Shown here one piece after another: positions 1 through 10,558 of a stretch of DNA of 64,000 bases. The stretch's first letter is position 1. Each line of letters opens with the position of its first letter. Under the pieces are notes generated by a model, which saw only the letters and a program-made list of their open reading frames with translations, had not been told where the DNA came from and did no database searches. Source of the stretch: Yponomeuta sedellus (lineage: Eukaryota; Arthropoda; Insecta; Lepidoptera; Yponomeutidae); contig OW203740.1 in the NCBI GenBank assembly GCA_934045075.1, forward strand, positions 16,829,944-16,893,943. Direction: 5' to 3'. The translations under genes and the position numbers were made by a program.

Positions 1-1590
1 CGGTCCTGATGAGAGGGTTATAATGTGCAAAGAAATAGGATATGTTTATTTGGTTATATTTGATTATAGTACGGCACAATACCACTCATATCACTTGTAG
101 ATAGCATCATATGTTAATAAGATAATAAGGAGACAAAAAGACATTATACACGTAGCCACAACAATTTGTCCATAAGTACACACTGACACGAACTCTCTCA
201 CATAAACACACACACTCATATAAACAAACACACACACACACACACACAAACAAACAAACAAACACACACACGTATACACCCTCATACACATTTGGCTAAG
301 TTATTTATTCACAGCTATTTATATATTTTTTGTAATACCGTCTGAAATTAAACTCCTGAAATTAAAACCCTTTCAGTCCTGACCTTGAAAATATCAATAC
401 AATTTATTGTTTTTTTTTTCATGTCGGGTCGAGAAGCCTAAAGCTATGGAAGAGCGGTGTCACCTAGTATAAAATGCTTGAAAGGTGACTCCTGCATGGG
501 TAATGTGATGACACTAAATTGTAGCGCTAAATTGTCAGATTTTAGCAATTAATGTACTGGAAAGTCACAACACAGCCCATGGGCTTTTCACTTCATATAA
601 TCACGTTTCTATAGAAATCTCAGATACAATATTAGTTCTGTCATATCTCACTAGGTGGCGTAAAATATATCAAGAATTTATAAAGTGGAATCACTGAGTT
701 TTTGTGTAATGGCAACACTGAAGAAAAGAAAGGATGTTACAATCCGTTGTACGCATAACTTGATTAAATATAAACCAAATGTTTTCTAAAATTTTTATCA
801 AAATAAATAACTACTTACTACACTGCAAATGCTAAAAAAATATAGATAGAGAACACTTAATTGTACATAGAAATGGAAATTATATTTCTTAACCTAAGAG
901 TACAGACGGCGGCCTTATCACTAAAAGTGATCTCATCCAGACAATCTTTTATGAATATATTTTATGAAAAATCTCTAAAATTCTGAACCTATTAAAAATA
1001 ACATCGCATTTACTATATAATGAAGGAAATCAGAAACAGAACGTCGGCGTCATGTCGTTGTTAACAGTGAGTGTCGCTCATTCCACCCACAAACACAAAC
1101 GTGAATCTACTTTTCGAATTTCGATGTTTTCGTGGGTTTTGAAACATCTACCTCAGCTTTGCCCCCGGACTTCGACGATTCTGCATTTATTCTCACGACC
1201 TCAGACGATTTATAATTTGTGCCGACTATGACGATTTATAATTTGTTAATTACAAATCTACTTTATTAATTTCAGAAAACCTTGGATTATAAGTATTAGG
1301 GTACCTACTGCTAGCTAAACACGAATTACTTTTATAGCTATAGGTATATTGTATTAGAGAAAAGTTCTATCACAACTCACAAGATGGCGCTAGCACGTAC
1401 GGGAGACTGATATCTCTATTCTCAGCTATATAATGTGCTCTGTACGCGTGCTTAGCGTCATCCTGGCTGGCCTGGACTGGAAGTCACGACTTTTGACCTT
1501 TAAAACGCGCGACTAGCGTATTCATAGTACCCCTGTAGTTACTATGTACCGTAAAACAAGGAAACTAACGGAAATAACAATTTTGCATTT
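1..1590. other. Unannotated AT-rich DNA with a CA-rich patch
   Basis: I see no gene here. Positions about 200-275 are a CA/CAAA-rich simple-sequence patch; the open frames across it are Cys/Val-rich low-complexity translations with no protein look. The rest is AT-rich with scattered stops on both strands and no repeat family I can match elsewhere in the window. Confidence 0.6.
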
Positions 1591-2234
1591 AATCAAATAT
1601 TGTACTGTACACTTTATGCCAATTTTTAATATTCCTCGCAGTAGGTGACATATGTTATGTTCTACAATTGTACACAACATTATTTATTCTCTAAGACTGA
1701 TCATACGTAATGTACTGATACTTTTTTTATTATAGCTGGCTGGCGCAGCCGTCCAGTCAAGTTTGAATTGTTTTATAGGAAATTATACGTTCTGGTTAGA
1801 TGCCAGTCATGTTAAGACTCGCAGCTAGGCTAGAGCTTCGATGAAAAAAGATAATAAAAATAAAGTATTATTTCTAATTTAGTGTTTCAATCAGTAGATC
1901 GCTACAATACACACTACCAGTAAATTTAACAGTGGACAGTGCCTGGGGTTTCAATGGCAATTTACGTACATTATATTCTACAGGTTGCACACAAGATGAT
2001 TTACTGTCTAAGATACGTTATACGTACATACTACAGAAATTTTAATGCAAAGAATTTGGTCATTGCCTCGGTTTTTAATGGCAATTTACGTACGTTATGT
2101 TTCGCAGTTGTACAAAAAAATATTTGTTGTCTATGACAGGTCATACGTACGTATGACGCTACCAGTGATTTCAACACAAATAATTTGGGCCGTTATATTC
2201 TACAGTTTCACACAATAGTAGATTATGCATTAAG

Positions 2235-2421
2235 GGAATAAAACCATGTATTACGTCATGGGCGGTATATTGAACCCTGAGCGGAGCGAAGGACTCCGAG
2301 TTAACTCCCGAGCGCAGCGAGGGAGTTAAATTTTAACTCCTGAGCGAAGCGAGGGAGTTATGTAGAGTCCTGAGTGAAGCCAGGGGTTCATACCGCCCGA
2401 GACTAAGACATGTTTTATTCC
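2235..2421. mobile_element. Palindromic MITE-like element with internal GC-rich repeats
   Basis: The two ends are inverted copies of each other: the left starts 'ggaataaaacca' and continues to 'gggcggtat', and the right ends 'ataccgcccgagac' then 'gttttattcc'. Between them are three or four variants of a unit like 'gagcgaagcgagggagtta', itself partly self-complementary. The whole can fold into one long hairpin. No target-site duplication is clear. I infer a fold-back or non-autonomous DNA element inserted in the satellite. Confidence 0.6.
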
Positions 2422-2917
2422 AGAGGTGGATACTCTACTTTTCACACCATCTGGGAGACAATAAAATTTTTCTTTTTTTTATTGGTGTTTCGCGCGGTCA
2501 CACGACACAGTAGTTCAGAAAAAAAAGAAAAAAGGGGTGAGTTTCGAACAATTCGAATTTCGAATTGCAATGCGGGGCTTCTTCATAGTTTTCATGCGAA
2601 TTTTGACATTCTAAATTCAAATCACTTTATTCCCTAGGGAAATTCTTCATTATTATTGCCCTCGAGAGACAAGGCTATGCTTTACGATGATATTTGACGG
2701 TACGTAATAAGGCATTGTCGAGCAGGAGGTGTGAAAAATTATTTGCTATTTAAGACAGATCATACGTACACATTACCAGTAAATTCGCCACAAAGGTTTT
2801 GGCCGGTGCCTCGGTTTTCAGTGGCAATTTACGTACGTTATGTTTTGCAGTTGTACACAAAAATCATTTACTGTCTAAGACAGGTCATACGTGTACACAC
2901 ACTACCAGTAAACCCGT

Positions 2918-2977
2918 GCTAAGGAACAAATTTAAAAACCTATTTAGAGGCTAAAAATTTCACCCATGCCGGGCAAT
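2918..2977 (-). repeat. SINE family B fragment (3' part)
   Basis: It matches the 3' half of family B in inverse orientation ('cccgtgctaagg', 'cctatttagaggctaaaaat', 'cacccatgccggg'). It lies within the satellite array. Confidence 0.7.
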
Positions 2978-3351
2978 ACAAAATTATTTACTGTCTAAGA
3001 CACGCTATACGTACAATACGTACATACTGCAGTAAGTTTAATGCAAAGAATTCGGTCCGTGCCTCGGTGTTCAATAGCAATTTACGAACGTAATGTTTTG
3101 CACAAAATGTGCAGTTGTACACAAAATGATTTGCTGTCTAAGACAGATTATACGTACAAACCCAAAATTTAACAAAAATAATTTCGTCAGCTTGATTTTT
3201 AGTTGCAATTTACGTTGCGACGTGGCAATGAGTCTAGACTCAAATAACTGTAATGTGTCATATTATTCAATAGCTGCATTACGTTATGTTTCATAAAGTG
3301 CAATGGAAACTTTTTTATTTATTGAGTTTTTTTTTAGAAAAAGATTAATTG

Positions 3352-3575
3352 GTGAAGTCAGAAGTTATCAAGCTGCACATAAGGCCTCTGACATGGCTTA
3401 ACGACTGCCATTACATGACAGCCGGCACCAACGGCTTAACCCCTTCCGTGCCTTGCGAAGTACGTAAGCAGTCAAGGGATGGTCTCCCATCCAGTACCTG
3501 ACCGCACCAGCTGTTGCTATATCCAAGCAATTGATTCTAACCAATCGGTTCCACTAGGTCATGAATGCTTCATAT
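3352..3575 (+). repeat. Family A interspersed repeat, missing its first part
   Basis: It matches family A from 'gtcagaagttatcaag' through the 'ggcttaacgactgccattacatgacagccgg' region to the closing 'ctaggtcatgaatgctt'. The first ~130 bases of the full unit are absent. Its end abuts the CATA array. Confidence 0.8.
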
Positions 3576-3581
3576 ATAATA

Positions 3582-3589
3582 TCATACAT

Positions 3590-3620
<31 letters not shown>

Positions 3621-3833
3621 TACATACATACATACATACATACATACATACATACATACATACATACATACATACATACATACATACATACATACATACA
3701 TACATACATACATACATACATACATACATACATACATACATACATACATACATACATACATACATACATACATACATACATACATACATACATACATACA
3801 TACATACATACATACATACATACATACATACAT
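3582..3833. repeat. (CATA)n microsatellite, expanded tail of an F-family LINE
   Basis: About 250 bases of nearly pure CATA with one CACACACA interruption near 3607-3620. The family F copy that follows, read on the minus strand, ends 'gaggttatg' and runs straight into TATG repeats. Other F copies (32560, 35770) carry the same short TATG tail, so this array is best read as an overgrown 3' tail. The open frames through it (His-Thr-Tyr-Ile and Val-Cys-Met-Tyr repeats) are artefacts. Confidence 0.9.
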
Positions 3834-4065
3834 AACCTCACGCCTGTGTCCTAGAGGGGTAGGCAGAGACCAGGGACTTCCACTTGCCACGATCCTGACA
3901 GATCACCTTCGCTTCAATAACGTTCATAAGTCGTTGCATGCACGCACGCCGGTTCCGGGTACTTTTTATCTTTCCCTTTGCTAATACATCCCCTATTTGG
4001 TCGATGTAGTTTAAGTCCGTCTGGGACGTCCCTTACCAGCCCTTCCGCTCACATTCGCAATAATA
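3834..4065 (-). mobile_element. Family F: 3' end of an RTE-like LINE
   Basis: Read on the minus strand it carries the family F landmarks in order: a block coding for 'GKGRPRW' and 'IDQIGDV' in better copies, then 'gcaacgacttatgaacg', 'gatctgtcaggatcgtggcaagtgg', 'ctgcctacccctct' and 'caggcgtgaggttatg' with a TATG tail. It is a 5'-truncated, non-coding remnant. Confidence 0.75.
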
Positions 4066-4254
4066 TAATATCACATAGTTTAATATACCTAATATTATGA
4101 ATAATAATAAAGTTGCTGCTATTGTTGTTGCTGTTTCAAACGGCTGTTGTACGTATAAATTATCATAAGTAGTGCAGCACGCCCGCTTTAGAAACGTGTT
4201 GTTTTTTCCAAGGTAATCTATAATAATAATACTAATATACTTCTATTATACTCT

Positions 4255-4470
4255 TTTTTTAATGCACTAACCCGTGCTAAGGACAATTTTAAAAGTGAGG
4301 ACGTGCATAGGATTAATATCATCAACTACAGAAAACGTAATAAAAATCACCAACGGCCACAATCCGACTGATAAGCATTAACTACTAGTTTTAAAAACCT
4401 ATTGAGAGGCTAAAAATTCCACCCATGCCGGGATTCGAAGCCGCGACCTCTGGCTATCCGTGCCATTAAA
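4255..4470 (-). repeat. SINE family B copy interrupted by a small repeat
   Basis: The tail ('ttaatgcactaacccgtgcta') and the tRNA-like part with the B box ('gattcgaagccgcgacctc', inverse) belong to one family B copy. They are split by about 85 bases at 4305-4390. The middle of that insert (4318-4372) recurs inverted at 20466-20522, so it is a repeat of its own. Confidence 0.7.
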
Positions 4471-4726
4471 TCTATAAACCAATTATTTTACATGAGCTCA
4501 CTCATGAAGGAAAAAGCTATCAACATACAAGTCAGACATGGTGATCGAAGTAAGCAAGCAAGATCAGAGCATAGTGGCAGTTTTTGGCAAACCTCATGTA
4601 TTATATCCTTACAGTAGTGCTTGTGGGCGCACATTATTAAATACCTTCGAGACCCAGGTTTGGTTCTCGGTGTGGGCATGTACCAATAACTTTGTTCCCT
4701 AAGTAATGTACATTTATATTTTTTTT

Positions 4727-5035
4727 CTAATGCACTAACCCGTGCTAAGGACAATTTAAAAACCTATTTAGAGGCTAAAAATTCCACCCCTGCCGGGATT
4801 CAAACCCGCGACCTCTGGCTATCCATGCCAGCACTCTTTCCAACTGAGCTAATGGGCGACTCACCGGCATCAGTGAAATTTCGAACCTCTTTACCACATT
4901 CTCTCTATTACGTACAGGCAGCGACATCTGGCTGAAGCAATTTGCATCACTTGCAGCCCCGAGTACCCACTTTGCGATGTAAAGCCTAACTGCAAACTGA
5001 AATTATTAGCCTCTAAATAGCTTTTCAAATATAAT
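4727..5035 (-). repeat. SINE family B, near full length, tRNA-derived
   Basis: Read on the minus strand, the order is a 5' block ('gatgcaaattgcttcagcc', 'gaggttcgaaatttcactg'), then a tRNA-like head with A box 'tagctcagttgg' and B box 'ggttcgaatcc' types, then the body 'agcctctaaataggtttt' and the tail 'ttagcacgggttagtgcatt'. In better copies the anticodon arm reads CTGGC-ACGGATA-GCCAG. Boxes A and B are the RNA polymerase III promoter of tRNA-derived SINEs. About 12 copies or fragments occur in this window. Confidence 0.85.
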
Positions 5036-5049
5036 GTACATTTGTGAAG

Positions 5050-5160
5050 CTATAATGAAATGAATAAAATGAAACTAAAAGGTCTTATTTAAAGTAGGGC
5101 AGAAACTGCGGCCTAATGAACGTTACAAGTCAAACTAGGTGTTCATTTTACCAAATAACT
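5050..5160 (-). repeat. Family I interspersed repeat
   Basis: It shares 'aaaatgaaaaggttttattcaaagtagcgcagaaactgcgg' and 'cttaatgaacgttacaagtcaaactagg' (variants) with copies at 26238, 34548 and 53052. Read on the minus strand it would end in 'aataaaaccttttcatttta', which suggests a 3' end with a poly(A) signal. The parent element is unknown. Confidence 0.65.
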
Positions 5161-5387
5161 TTAATCATAAGATTGTGCTTAACACACTATCTCAGTCACA
5201 CACACAAACACACCCTCATACACACAACAATACATTCGCAATCTAAATTTCAGTTTCGATTTAAATACACTATCTTACAGCTATTAAGTAGTTTTAAAAT
5301 AACATGACTTAGATTTGCATGTTATAAAGATGTGTTTTCGTATTTTTTATATTTTATTTTATTCTTATTTTCGGGTAAACACTTCTC

Positions 5388-5625
5388 ATAGAGCGGTGGT
5401 AGCGGAGTGGTGCAGAACGCCGGCTTCTCAATCGGGAGGTCGTGGGTTCGAACCCCGTCATGTACCAATGACTTTGTTTTCTAAGATTTGTACATTTTTG
5501 AAATTTAGTAGTAATTTAGTAGGAAACCCTAGTGTTTGAGGTGTTAGCGTACCTCAGCGCTTGCTACGTACAATGGCCCAACTATGAGGCTAAGTGCGGA
5601 AATCTCAGATGTAACTAACTAACAC
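5388..5625 (+). repeat. SINE family C, tRNA-derived
   Basis: The head has an A box-like 'tagcggagtgg' and a B box 'ggttcgaaccc' 40-50 bases later, followed by 'caatgactttgttttctaag', 'aaaccctagtgtttgag' and 'cctcagcgcttgctacg'. The last parts recur inverted at 50033-50285, and a weak copy sits at 24040-24225. It is a SINE and not a tRNA gene: there is no matching acceptor stem, and the tRNA part continues into the repeat body. Confidence 0.8.
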
Positions 5626-5749
5626 TTCTCATCCCCCACATGACAGGCCTTGCCTAGTGTGGGGGTCAGATTATAAGTAAAACTATACCTTTTTATGGCA
5701 TTAAAATACTTTTTATCTTATTTTTATCTTTTCTTTCAATATATAAACA

Positions 5750-5880
5750 GTACCACCCGCTAACCAATACCTCAGCGGTTGAAATTGCCAATCTGCAGTG
5801 GGCACGCGTCGTAATTAAGCCCGCACTCTCTAAGGGACGGGTTGTGCCGTGCAGTCAGACGTTTATAGGCTACATAAAAG
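5750..5880 (+). repeat. SINE family M 3' part
   Basis: It shares 'cctcagcggttgaaattgccaatc', 'gggcacgc', 'taattaagcccg' and 'acgtttataggctacat' with the longer copy at 33395-33660 (inverse) and with 36350 and 55005. Its head is missing. Confidence 0.65.
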
Positions 5881-7570
5881 AAAACCTTGTTACATTATTA
5901 AGTAGTTTACTCCACATTAGGAGGTATAATAATAAACATTGTAACTTAAAGCCTGCATTTTACCTGAGGCAACCCCTTCAGACCAACGCCCTAAGATCGT
6001 CATATTTCCTGGTGATCCTGCAGTGAAGAACCACTGTTGTCCAGCCCGAGACCACCAGAACCTCTACAACCTATTTTATTTCAATACTTCCTAGACTACG
6101 AGCTAACGTATTACCGGAATGCCTAAAAGAACTGTAAATTTAATGAGTGTAGCACGGAAAAGCAACGGACTGGGATTAGGAAGGATTCTGGATGCCTGCA
6201 GTGACATCAGCACCTATACTACCAGCAACGAATTTCAATCGTCTAACAGTCAAATTAGCATGAAATTTGATAGTTTGAAGATTGGAATCGCTCAGGGTTT
6301 GCTACTGATTTTTTATAGACACTGATCTTTATTTGCTGTACCTTCATGCTTCGAAAGCGTCTTTAGAGGCAGAATAGAATAGAATTTGGGGGGGGGGATA
6401 GCTATTTGTGTGGGTTTTCGTGGGCGTATGGTTAAAAACTCATAACATCCCGTAATAAATCCTCTGTGTCTTTATTTTATTCATAATGGTAATCTCGAAA
6501 AATTTGCTGTCCCTTATTGATGTAGGGTTTTGACGCCTCTATTCCATTCTACCTAATGTAAGAGCATGCTTAAAGCAAAACGCTTAAGCATGTTTTTTAA
6601 GCATGACATTAAAGAAAATGTAAATCAGCCTGTTGGCAGGCTGAAATAATCTCACAGGCTTGCTGCGTACACATTACTTCAGACGTTCTTTTAAGAGTAG
6701 GTATAACTATGCGGCGTAGCCATCGCTTTTCACGGAAGTTACTTTTTGTGGGTTGGAATGTTACAGCAAAACACGGTCCAGTAAATTGTGGGTTGTATTG
6801 TAACTGTTGTAAGTTCTGTTGCTCAATGCAACGGTATTCAAGTTTTTAGTAAATTTGAATTAAAAAAAAAGAAAACTAGCCGTCCATTCACTGACTATAA
6901 CTTTCTAAAACATTTATCAAAACAATGCAAGGAATAGTTCGGAATGAAGCAATAAATAAACTGGGTGCGACAAGAGCCATTTAAAAAACATTTTACTTTT
7001 CCATTTCCCTAGCAAAAGCCGTGTATTACCACCAGCATTACCATAATTGTCCACGTAATTGGAGACACGAAAACGAGGCTAGAAATCGTATTGGAAACTA
7101 CCTACAAATGTTTCAGACCATTACACGCGGAAGTTATTCATTGTTATTTCCCCACACAACAGAAATGTAGACCTACCACATTGAGAAATAATAATGTGGA
7201 CTTTCAATTTATATTCACGTATAAATAACAAAGGATTACTACACCCATTAAATGCGACTCAAAAGGAAATAATTAAAGGCGTAATTTAAACCATTAAGTA
7301 CCTACGATTCCAGGGAATGCTGATCCCGCAAATAGCGCGCGCCCCGTTGAGCAAACATTAAATTAGACTCGAGATGCTGAATTAAAATACCTCTGCAGCA
7401 ATTAATTTGGGCCCTAACTTAAGCTGAATAATTTAGGAGACGAAAAAAAAACACTTCGGCAACTAATCAAAGCTACGAACGAAATAAAGCGATAATTTAC
7501 CATTTTCCCGCACCATCAAACGTTCCAACAACGAGACCGGATCTTGCTCCCGTAATCACAAACACACATA
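5881..7570. other. No gene recognised
   Basis: The only open frame of note is 6119-6325 (68 codons, starting MPKRTVNLMSV, Ser/Asn-rich). I recognise no family in it, and nothing around it supports an exon. There is a G run at 6388-6397 and a small imperfect hairpin around 'gcatgcttaaagc' at 6553-6610. The rest is AT-rich without matches inside the window. Confidence 0.5.
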
Positions 7571-7599
7571 ACTTGTTAACCCTTCACTCGACCATATGC

Positions 7600-8378
7600 G
7601 TCTCACAGGCCGGTACACACAAATTCATTCACTTTCACCGATTATTATTAGGTCCGGAGTCCCGTAGGCGATCGGCGATGCCAGCTACGTGGTCTACGCC
7701 CGAAAGTACCCGAAGCACTGCCGCTACGGAGCGCCGAGCGCGCCCGAAGTTTTCCGAGAATATCCGAACCCGTGCTCGGGGGAGCCTGGCGAATTTCGCT
7801 CGGTCTTTCATATTTTATGTCCACCGACGAGTCGGAATTACAGAGTGTGCTCAGATCTTCTATTCTGCCTCTGCTCTTGGTTTTTGCTAAGCCTAAATAT
7901 TACTGATGTTACGTTTTCATGGCGCACATTAAGGAGGTCGTGAATGATTAACGTGATCGTGATTTAATAGGCCCAATGTCGCTTTAAGGAAAAGGTTTTG
8001 TTGAAGCGATCGTTTCTTAGAACTGCCGTGTTTTCGAAGCAATTCGAATTCCTCTACACGTTTTTGGCCTTTAGTTTCAAAAACGATTCTTGGAGGTCAC
8101 GAAACTATTTCGCGGCACACAAAGCGATTCCTCTTGAAGAAATAGAAGACCTGACGCGAAAACTAATAAAAATCAATATAGAGGAGCACAAAAAAGGAGC
8201 AATAAATATCAAAGCGTTTTTCCGAACAAAAAAGCCATTTCATAAAAAACCAGAATACTCGCCCTCCCTCGGTAGGTTTTTACAACGCAACGGAACCAGA
8301 GCGGCTGGCGCGGATTCTACAATGCGGACAACTTATCTTTGCCAATGGGGCAAAGGAAAGCCACCCCTAGCGCTCTAA
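7600..8378 (+). other. GC-richer stretch with unidentified open frames
   Basis: Base composition rises here compared with both flanks. Frames of 105 codons (7573-7890), 84 codons (7689-7943, containing VYARKYPKHCRYG and YPNPCSGEPGEF) and 126 codons (7998-8378, with a Lys-rich middle) are open on the plus strand. I recognise no domain. It could be an exon of an unknown gene, a retrotransposon leader, or a chance GC island. The two overlapping frames cannot both be real, and I cannot choose between them. Confidence 0.2.
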
Positions 8379-8850
8379 GAACAAGGACGAAACACCTCGG
8401 CCCGGGGTCCAAGATAACTTTGTCTCACGTAGCAGCGAATACTTTTTTCGCGTGCTCTGAGGCCCTCAGATATTTTCATTGTTTGCCTTACCCCTGTAAA
8501 ATTGTAACTCGGTAACATGGCAATAATAATTTGACTGTATGGGGACCCGTTGGAGTAGATAAATTAACGTTTTACGGTACTTAGGTGGAACAATGGGTTT
8601 GTAAATATGGAGCCTCCAGCGTAGAATGCGCACGTAGGGTTAGATAACGGTTGGGTCTATTCTGTGACCTAAGGTTTTGAGGGTTGACAATGTAAAATAG
8701 AAGCTCGGGGGAATGAGAGATTAGGGATGGGTTGGTTCATAAACAACGCTCTTTGCAACGCCTTTTGCACTGAGAAGTGTATGTTAAATTCTCGAGGCAA
8801 AGGCACATTCCTTATTACATTTTATTGTAACTAGTATGTAATTCCTAAAA
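8379..8850. other. No feature seen
   Basis: Unique-looking sequence with no open frame, tandem repeat or family match in the window. Confidence 0.5.
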
Positions 8851-8854
8851 ACCT

Positions 8855-9145
8855 TTGTTACAAGAGAAAGGAGAGAGGAAGAGAAAGGATTGTTGCGTTG
8901 GTTTGGAGTGTGTGTGTGCATGTGGAGAGGATATAGAAATATTAAGGAAACAAATATATTGTAAAGCAAATGTGGGTAGAAGGTCTGGTAAGGGACGTCC
9001 CAGGTGGACATACGACCAAATAGGGGATGTATGGACCCTACGTTTGTGCAGGCAACGACTAGTGAACGTTGACAAATCGAATTTGATCAGTCCCCGGTCT
9101 CTGCCTACCGCTCTGGGATGCAGGTGTGAGGTCATGTTAGATTTT
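8855..9145 (+). mobile_element. Family F LINE fragment, ORF end still readable
   Basis: The plus strand still translates in pieces as the C-terminal end of a LINE ORF: 'EILRKQIYC', 'GKGRPRWTYDQIGDV', then a region that in other copies reads 'RLMNVDEAK' and 'GKWQSLVSAY'. The DNA ends 'ggtgtgaggtcatg', the family F terminus. Basic GRPRW-type tails are usual at the end of ORF2 in RTE-like elements, so I place F there by inference. The copy is 5'-truncated and frameshifted. Confidence 0.65.
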
Positions 9146-9245
9146 GTAACCAGCTTCTCAAAAACAAGACATGGTTACTGTAATGTAACAGTTCTTAATG
9201 TAAAACATAAAACATTAAGTAAATAAATATGTAATTTAAAACTAA

Positions 9246-9478
9246 ACTGCTGGGGCATGGGTGTCTTCCTGCATCGCACGAAGGTTAGGCCATACTCCAC
9301 CACACAGGCCAAGTTCGAGTTGGTGGATGATTGTAAGACAGTGGCAGGCCTTACTGTTGGAAGTTTTCAAGCCGCCCATAAGGCCTCTGACATGGCTGAC
9401 AATTGCCATAACATGACAGCCGGCACCAATGGCTTAACGTGCCTTGCTAAGCTCAGAAGTGCCACTAGCGGTATGGTC
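9246..9478 (+). repeat. Family A copy, 3'-shortened
   Basis: It matches family A from 'actgctggggcatgggt' to 'gccactagcggtatggtc' and lacks the last ~110 bases. Confidence 0.8.
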
Positions 9479-9828
9479 AAAACTTTTGTGCACTTGTCTC
9501 AAATAATGCGCAGAAGTTAGAACTAAGTAGGTAGTACCTACGCAGAACTTTTTATTCGAAAAAACAATTACTTTTCAAAATCAACGACGAATAACGAACA
9601 ACATTTTTTTCCTGCGTTAATTTGTTTTTTTTTATTCCAATAAACAGCTTTCTATTTGCAAGCCAGTTTGAAATTTAAATGAAAGCTGTTCGCGCGAGAA
9701 TCGATCGCGCGACGTAATCATAAATCTGTGGTCATTCGTTCATTATTCGGATTCGTTCCGGTGCCGTCGCTCGTGCCGCTCGCTCGCTACTAATTTATCC
9801 ATCTATCTGCACACACATTCGCACTGTG
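9479..9828. other. Unannotated; possible LTR-retrotransposon leader upstream
   Basis: AT-rich, then CpG-rich from about 9690. The CpG-rich part runs into the duplicated segment whose first bases hold 'tttggtgacc'. A motif of that kind just after an LTR is usual in insect Ty3/gypsy and BEL elements. I find no second LTR and no gag or pol, so this is only a hint. Confidence 0.2.
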
Positions 9829-9911
9829 ACCTACGCGCGTGATAAGTACTCGAATTCTCGTGATAGACATTTGGTGACCAAGAAACTTTATCAGCTCAAA
9901 GAACAATATAT

Positions 9912-10035
9912 TGACAATATTAGACTATAAGTGAACAGTGCAGAAGTGTTCTCCGTGCGCTGGACGCATCAGCTCATCCATCACCGCTCATCATCTGCCC
10001 AACAGCTAAAGCGAGCCATCATCCACCATCACCAA
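9912..10035 (+). other. Possible leader exon with splice donor (also at 12962-13085)
   Basis: A His/Ser/Gln-rich open stretch ('SAEVFSVRWTHQLIHHRSS') runs into 'ccaagtaagt', a good 5' splice site with GTAAGT at 10036. It follows 'tttggtgacc' at about 9870. Both are carried in each duplicate. It could be the spliced leader of an LTR element or a host 5' exon. There is no acceptor partner I can name. Confidence 0.2.
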
Positions 10036-10436
10036 GTAAGTCCATTCACTTCACCTCCCATTCCGCTCTCTCAACCAGCCCATCGTGAGGTAGACCTAGC
10101 CGACACAGGCTAACTACCACTTTTGGTCTTCGAGCCGTTAATTGAACCGGCTACCCATCATACAGTCCACTAGTTATCAAAAGCTTTGATAAGTTACCTC
10201 CTTGGTTGATGGGTGTTTCGGAGTAAAAGATCGTTCCATTTTTAAATTGCACAACACATAATAATATGTGTTTACTTTGTTATTTATTTGGCCGTGTTTA
10301 TGTAAAATACGATAGATAATTATATAAATTTTGCCGGCCGCAGCTCATATCTATTTGGTCAGTACAACAATTCCCATTTGTAAAAATAAAAATTATATAA
10401 AAAGTTCAGAAGAGAAACAGTTTTAGGGAAACATAC

Positions 10437-10540
10437 ATTTTTGAACTCACGCCTGTATCCCGTAGGCGTAGGCAGCTTCTGGACTGCGCCACTTGCCATG
10501 ATCCCTACAGACCTTTTACGCTGCATCAACAACCTAACCC
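10437..10540 (-). mobile_element. Family F fragment inside the duplicated segment
   Basis: The inverse of the F terminus: 'ctcacgcctgtatcccgtagg', 'gtaggcag', 'cgccacttgccatgatccc'. An identical copy lies at 13487-13590 in the second duplicate. Confidence 0.7.
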
Positions 10541-10558
10541 AAGTAACTTTTCACTGCC

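Larger units (their letters stand above)
1600..3300 (+). repeat. Decayed ~125-bp satellite-like tandem repeat
   Basis: A unit of about 125 bases recurs in one direction. Recognisable elements are 'ggcaatttacgtac', a 'gcagttgtacacaaa' block, 'ctgtctaagacaggtcatacgtac' in variant forms and 'ctaccagtaaattt'. Good units start near 1950, 2075, 2820, 3075 and 3200, with a weaker one near 1610. Adjacent units differ by many substitutions and small indels, so the array is old. It is interrupted by a palindromic element (2235-2421), unrelated sequence to about 2720, and a SINE fragment (2918-2977). Small open frames inside have no coding character. Confidence 0.75.

Noticed and set aside
3479..3890. 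Several open frames of His-Thr-Tyr-Ile or Val-Cys-Met-Tyr repeats on both strands
   Set aside because: They translate the CATA array and the ends of repeats A and F.
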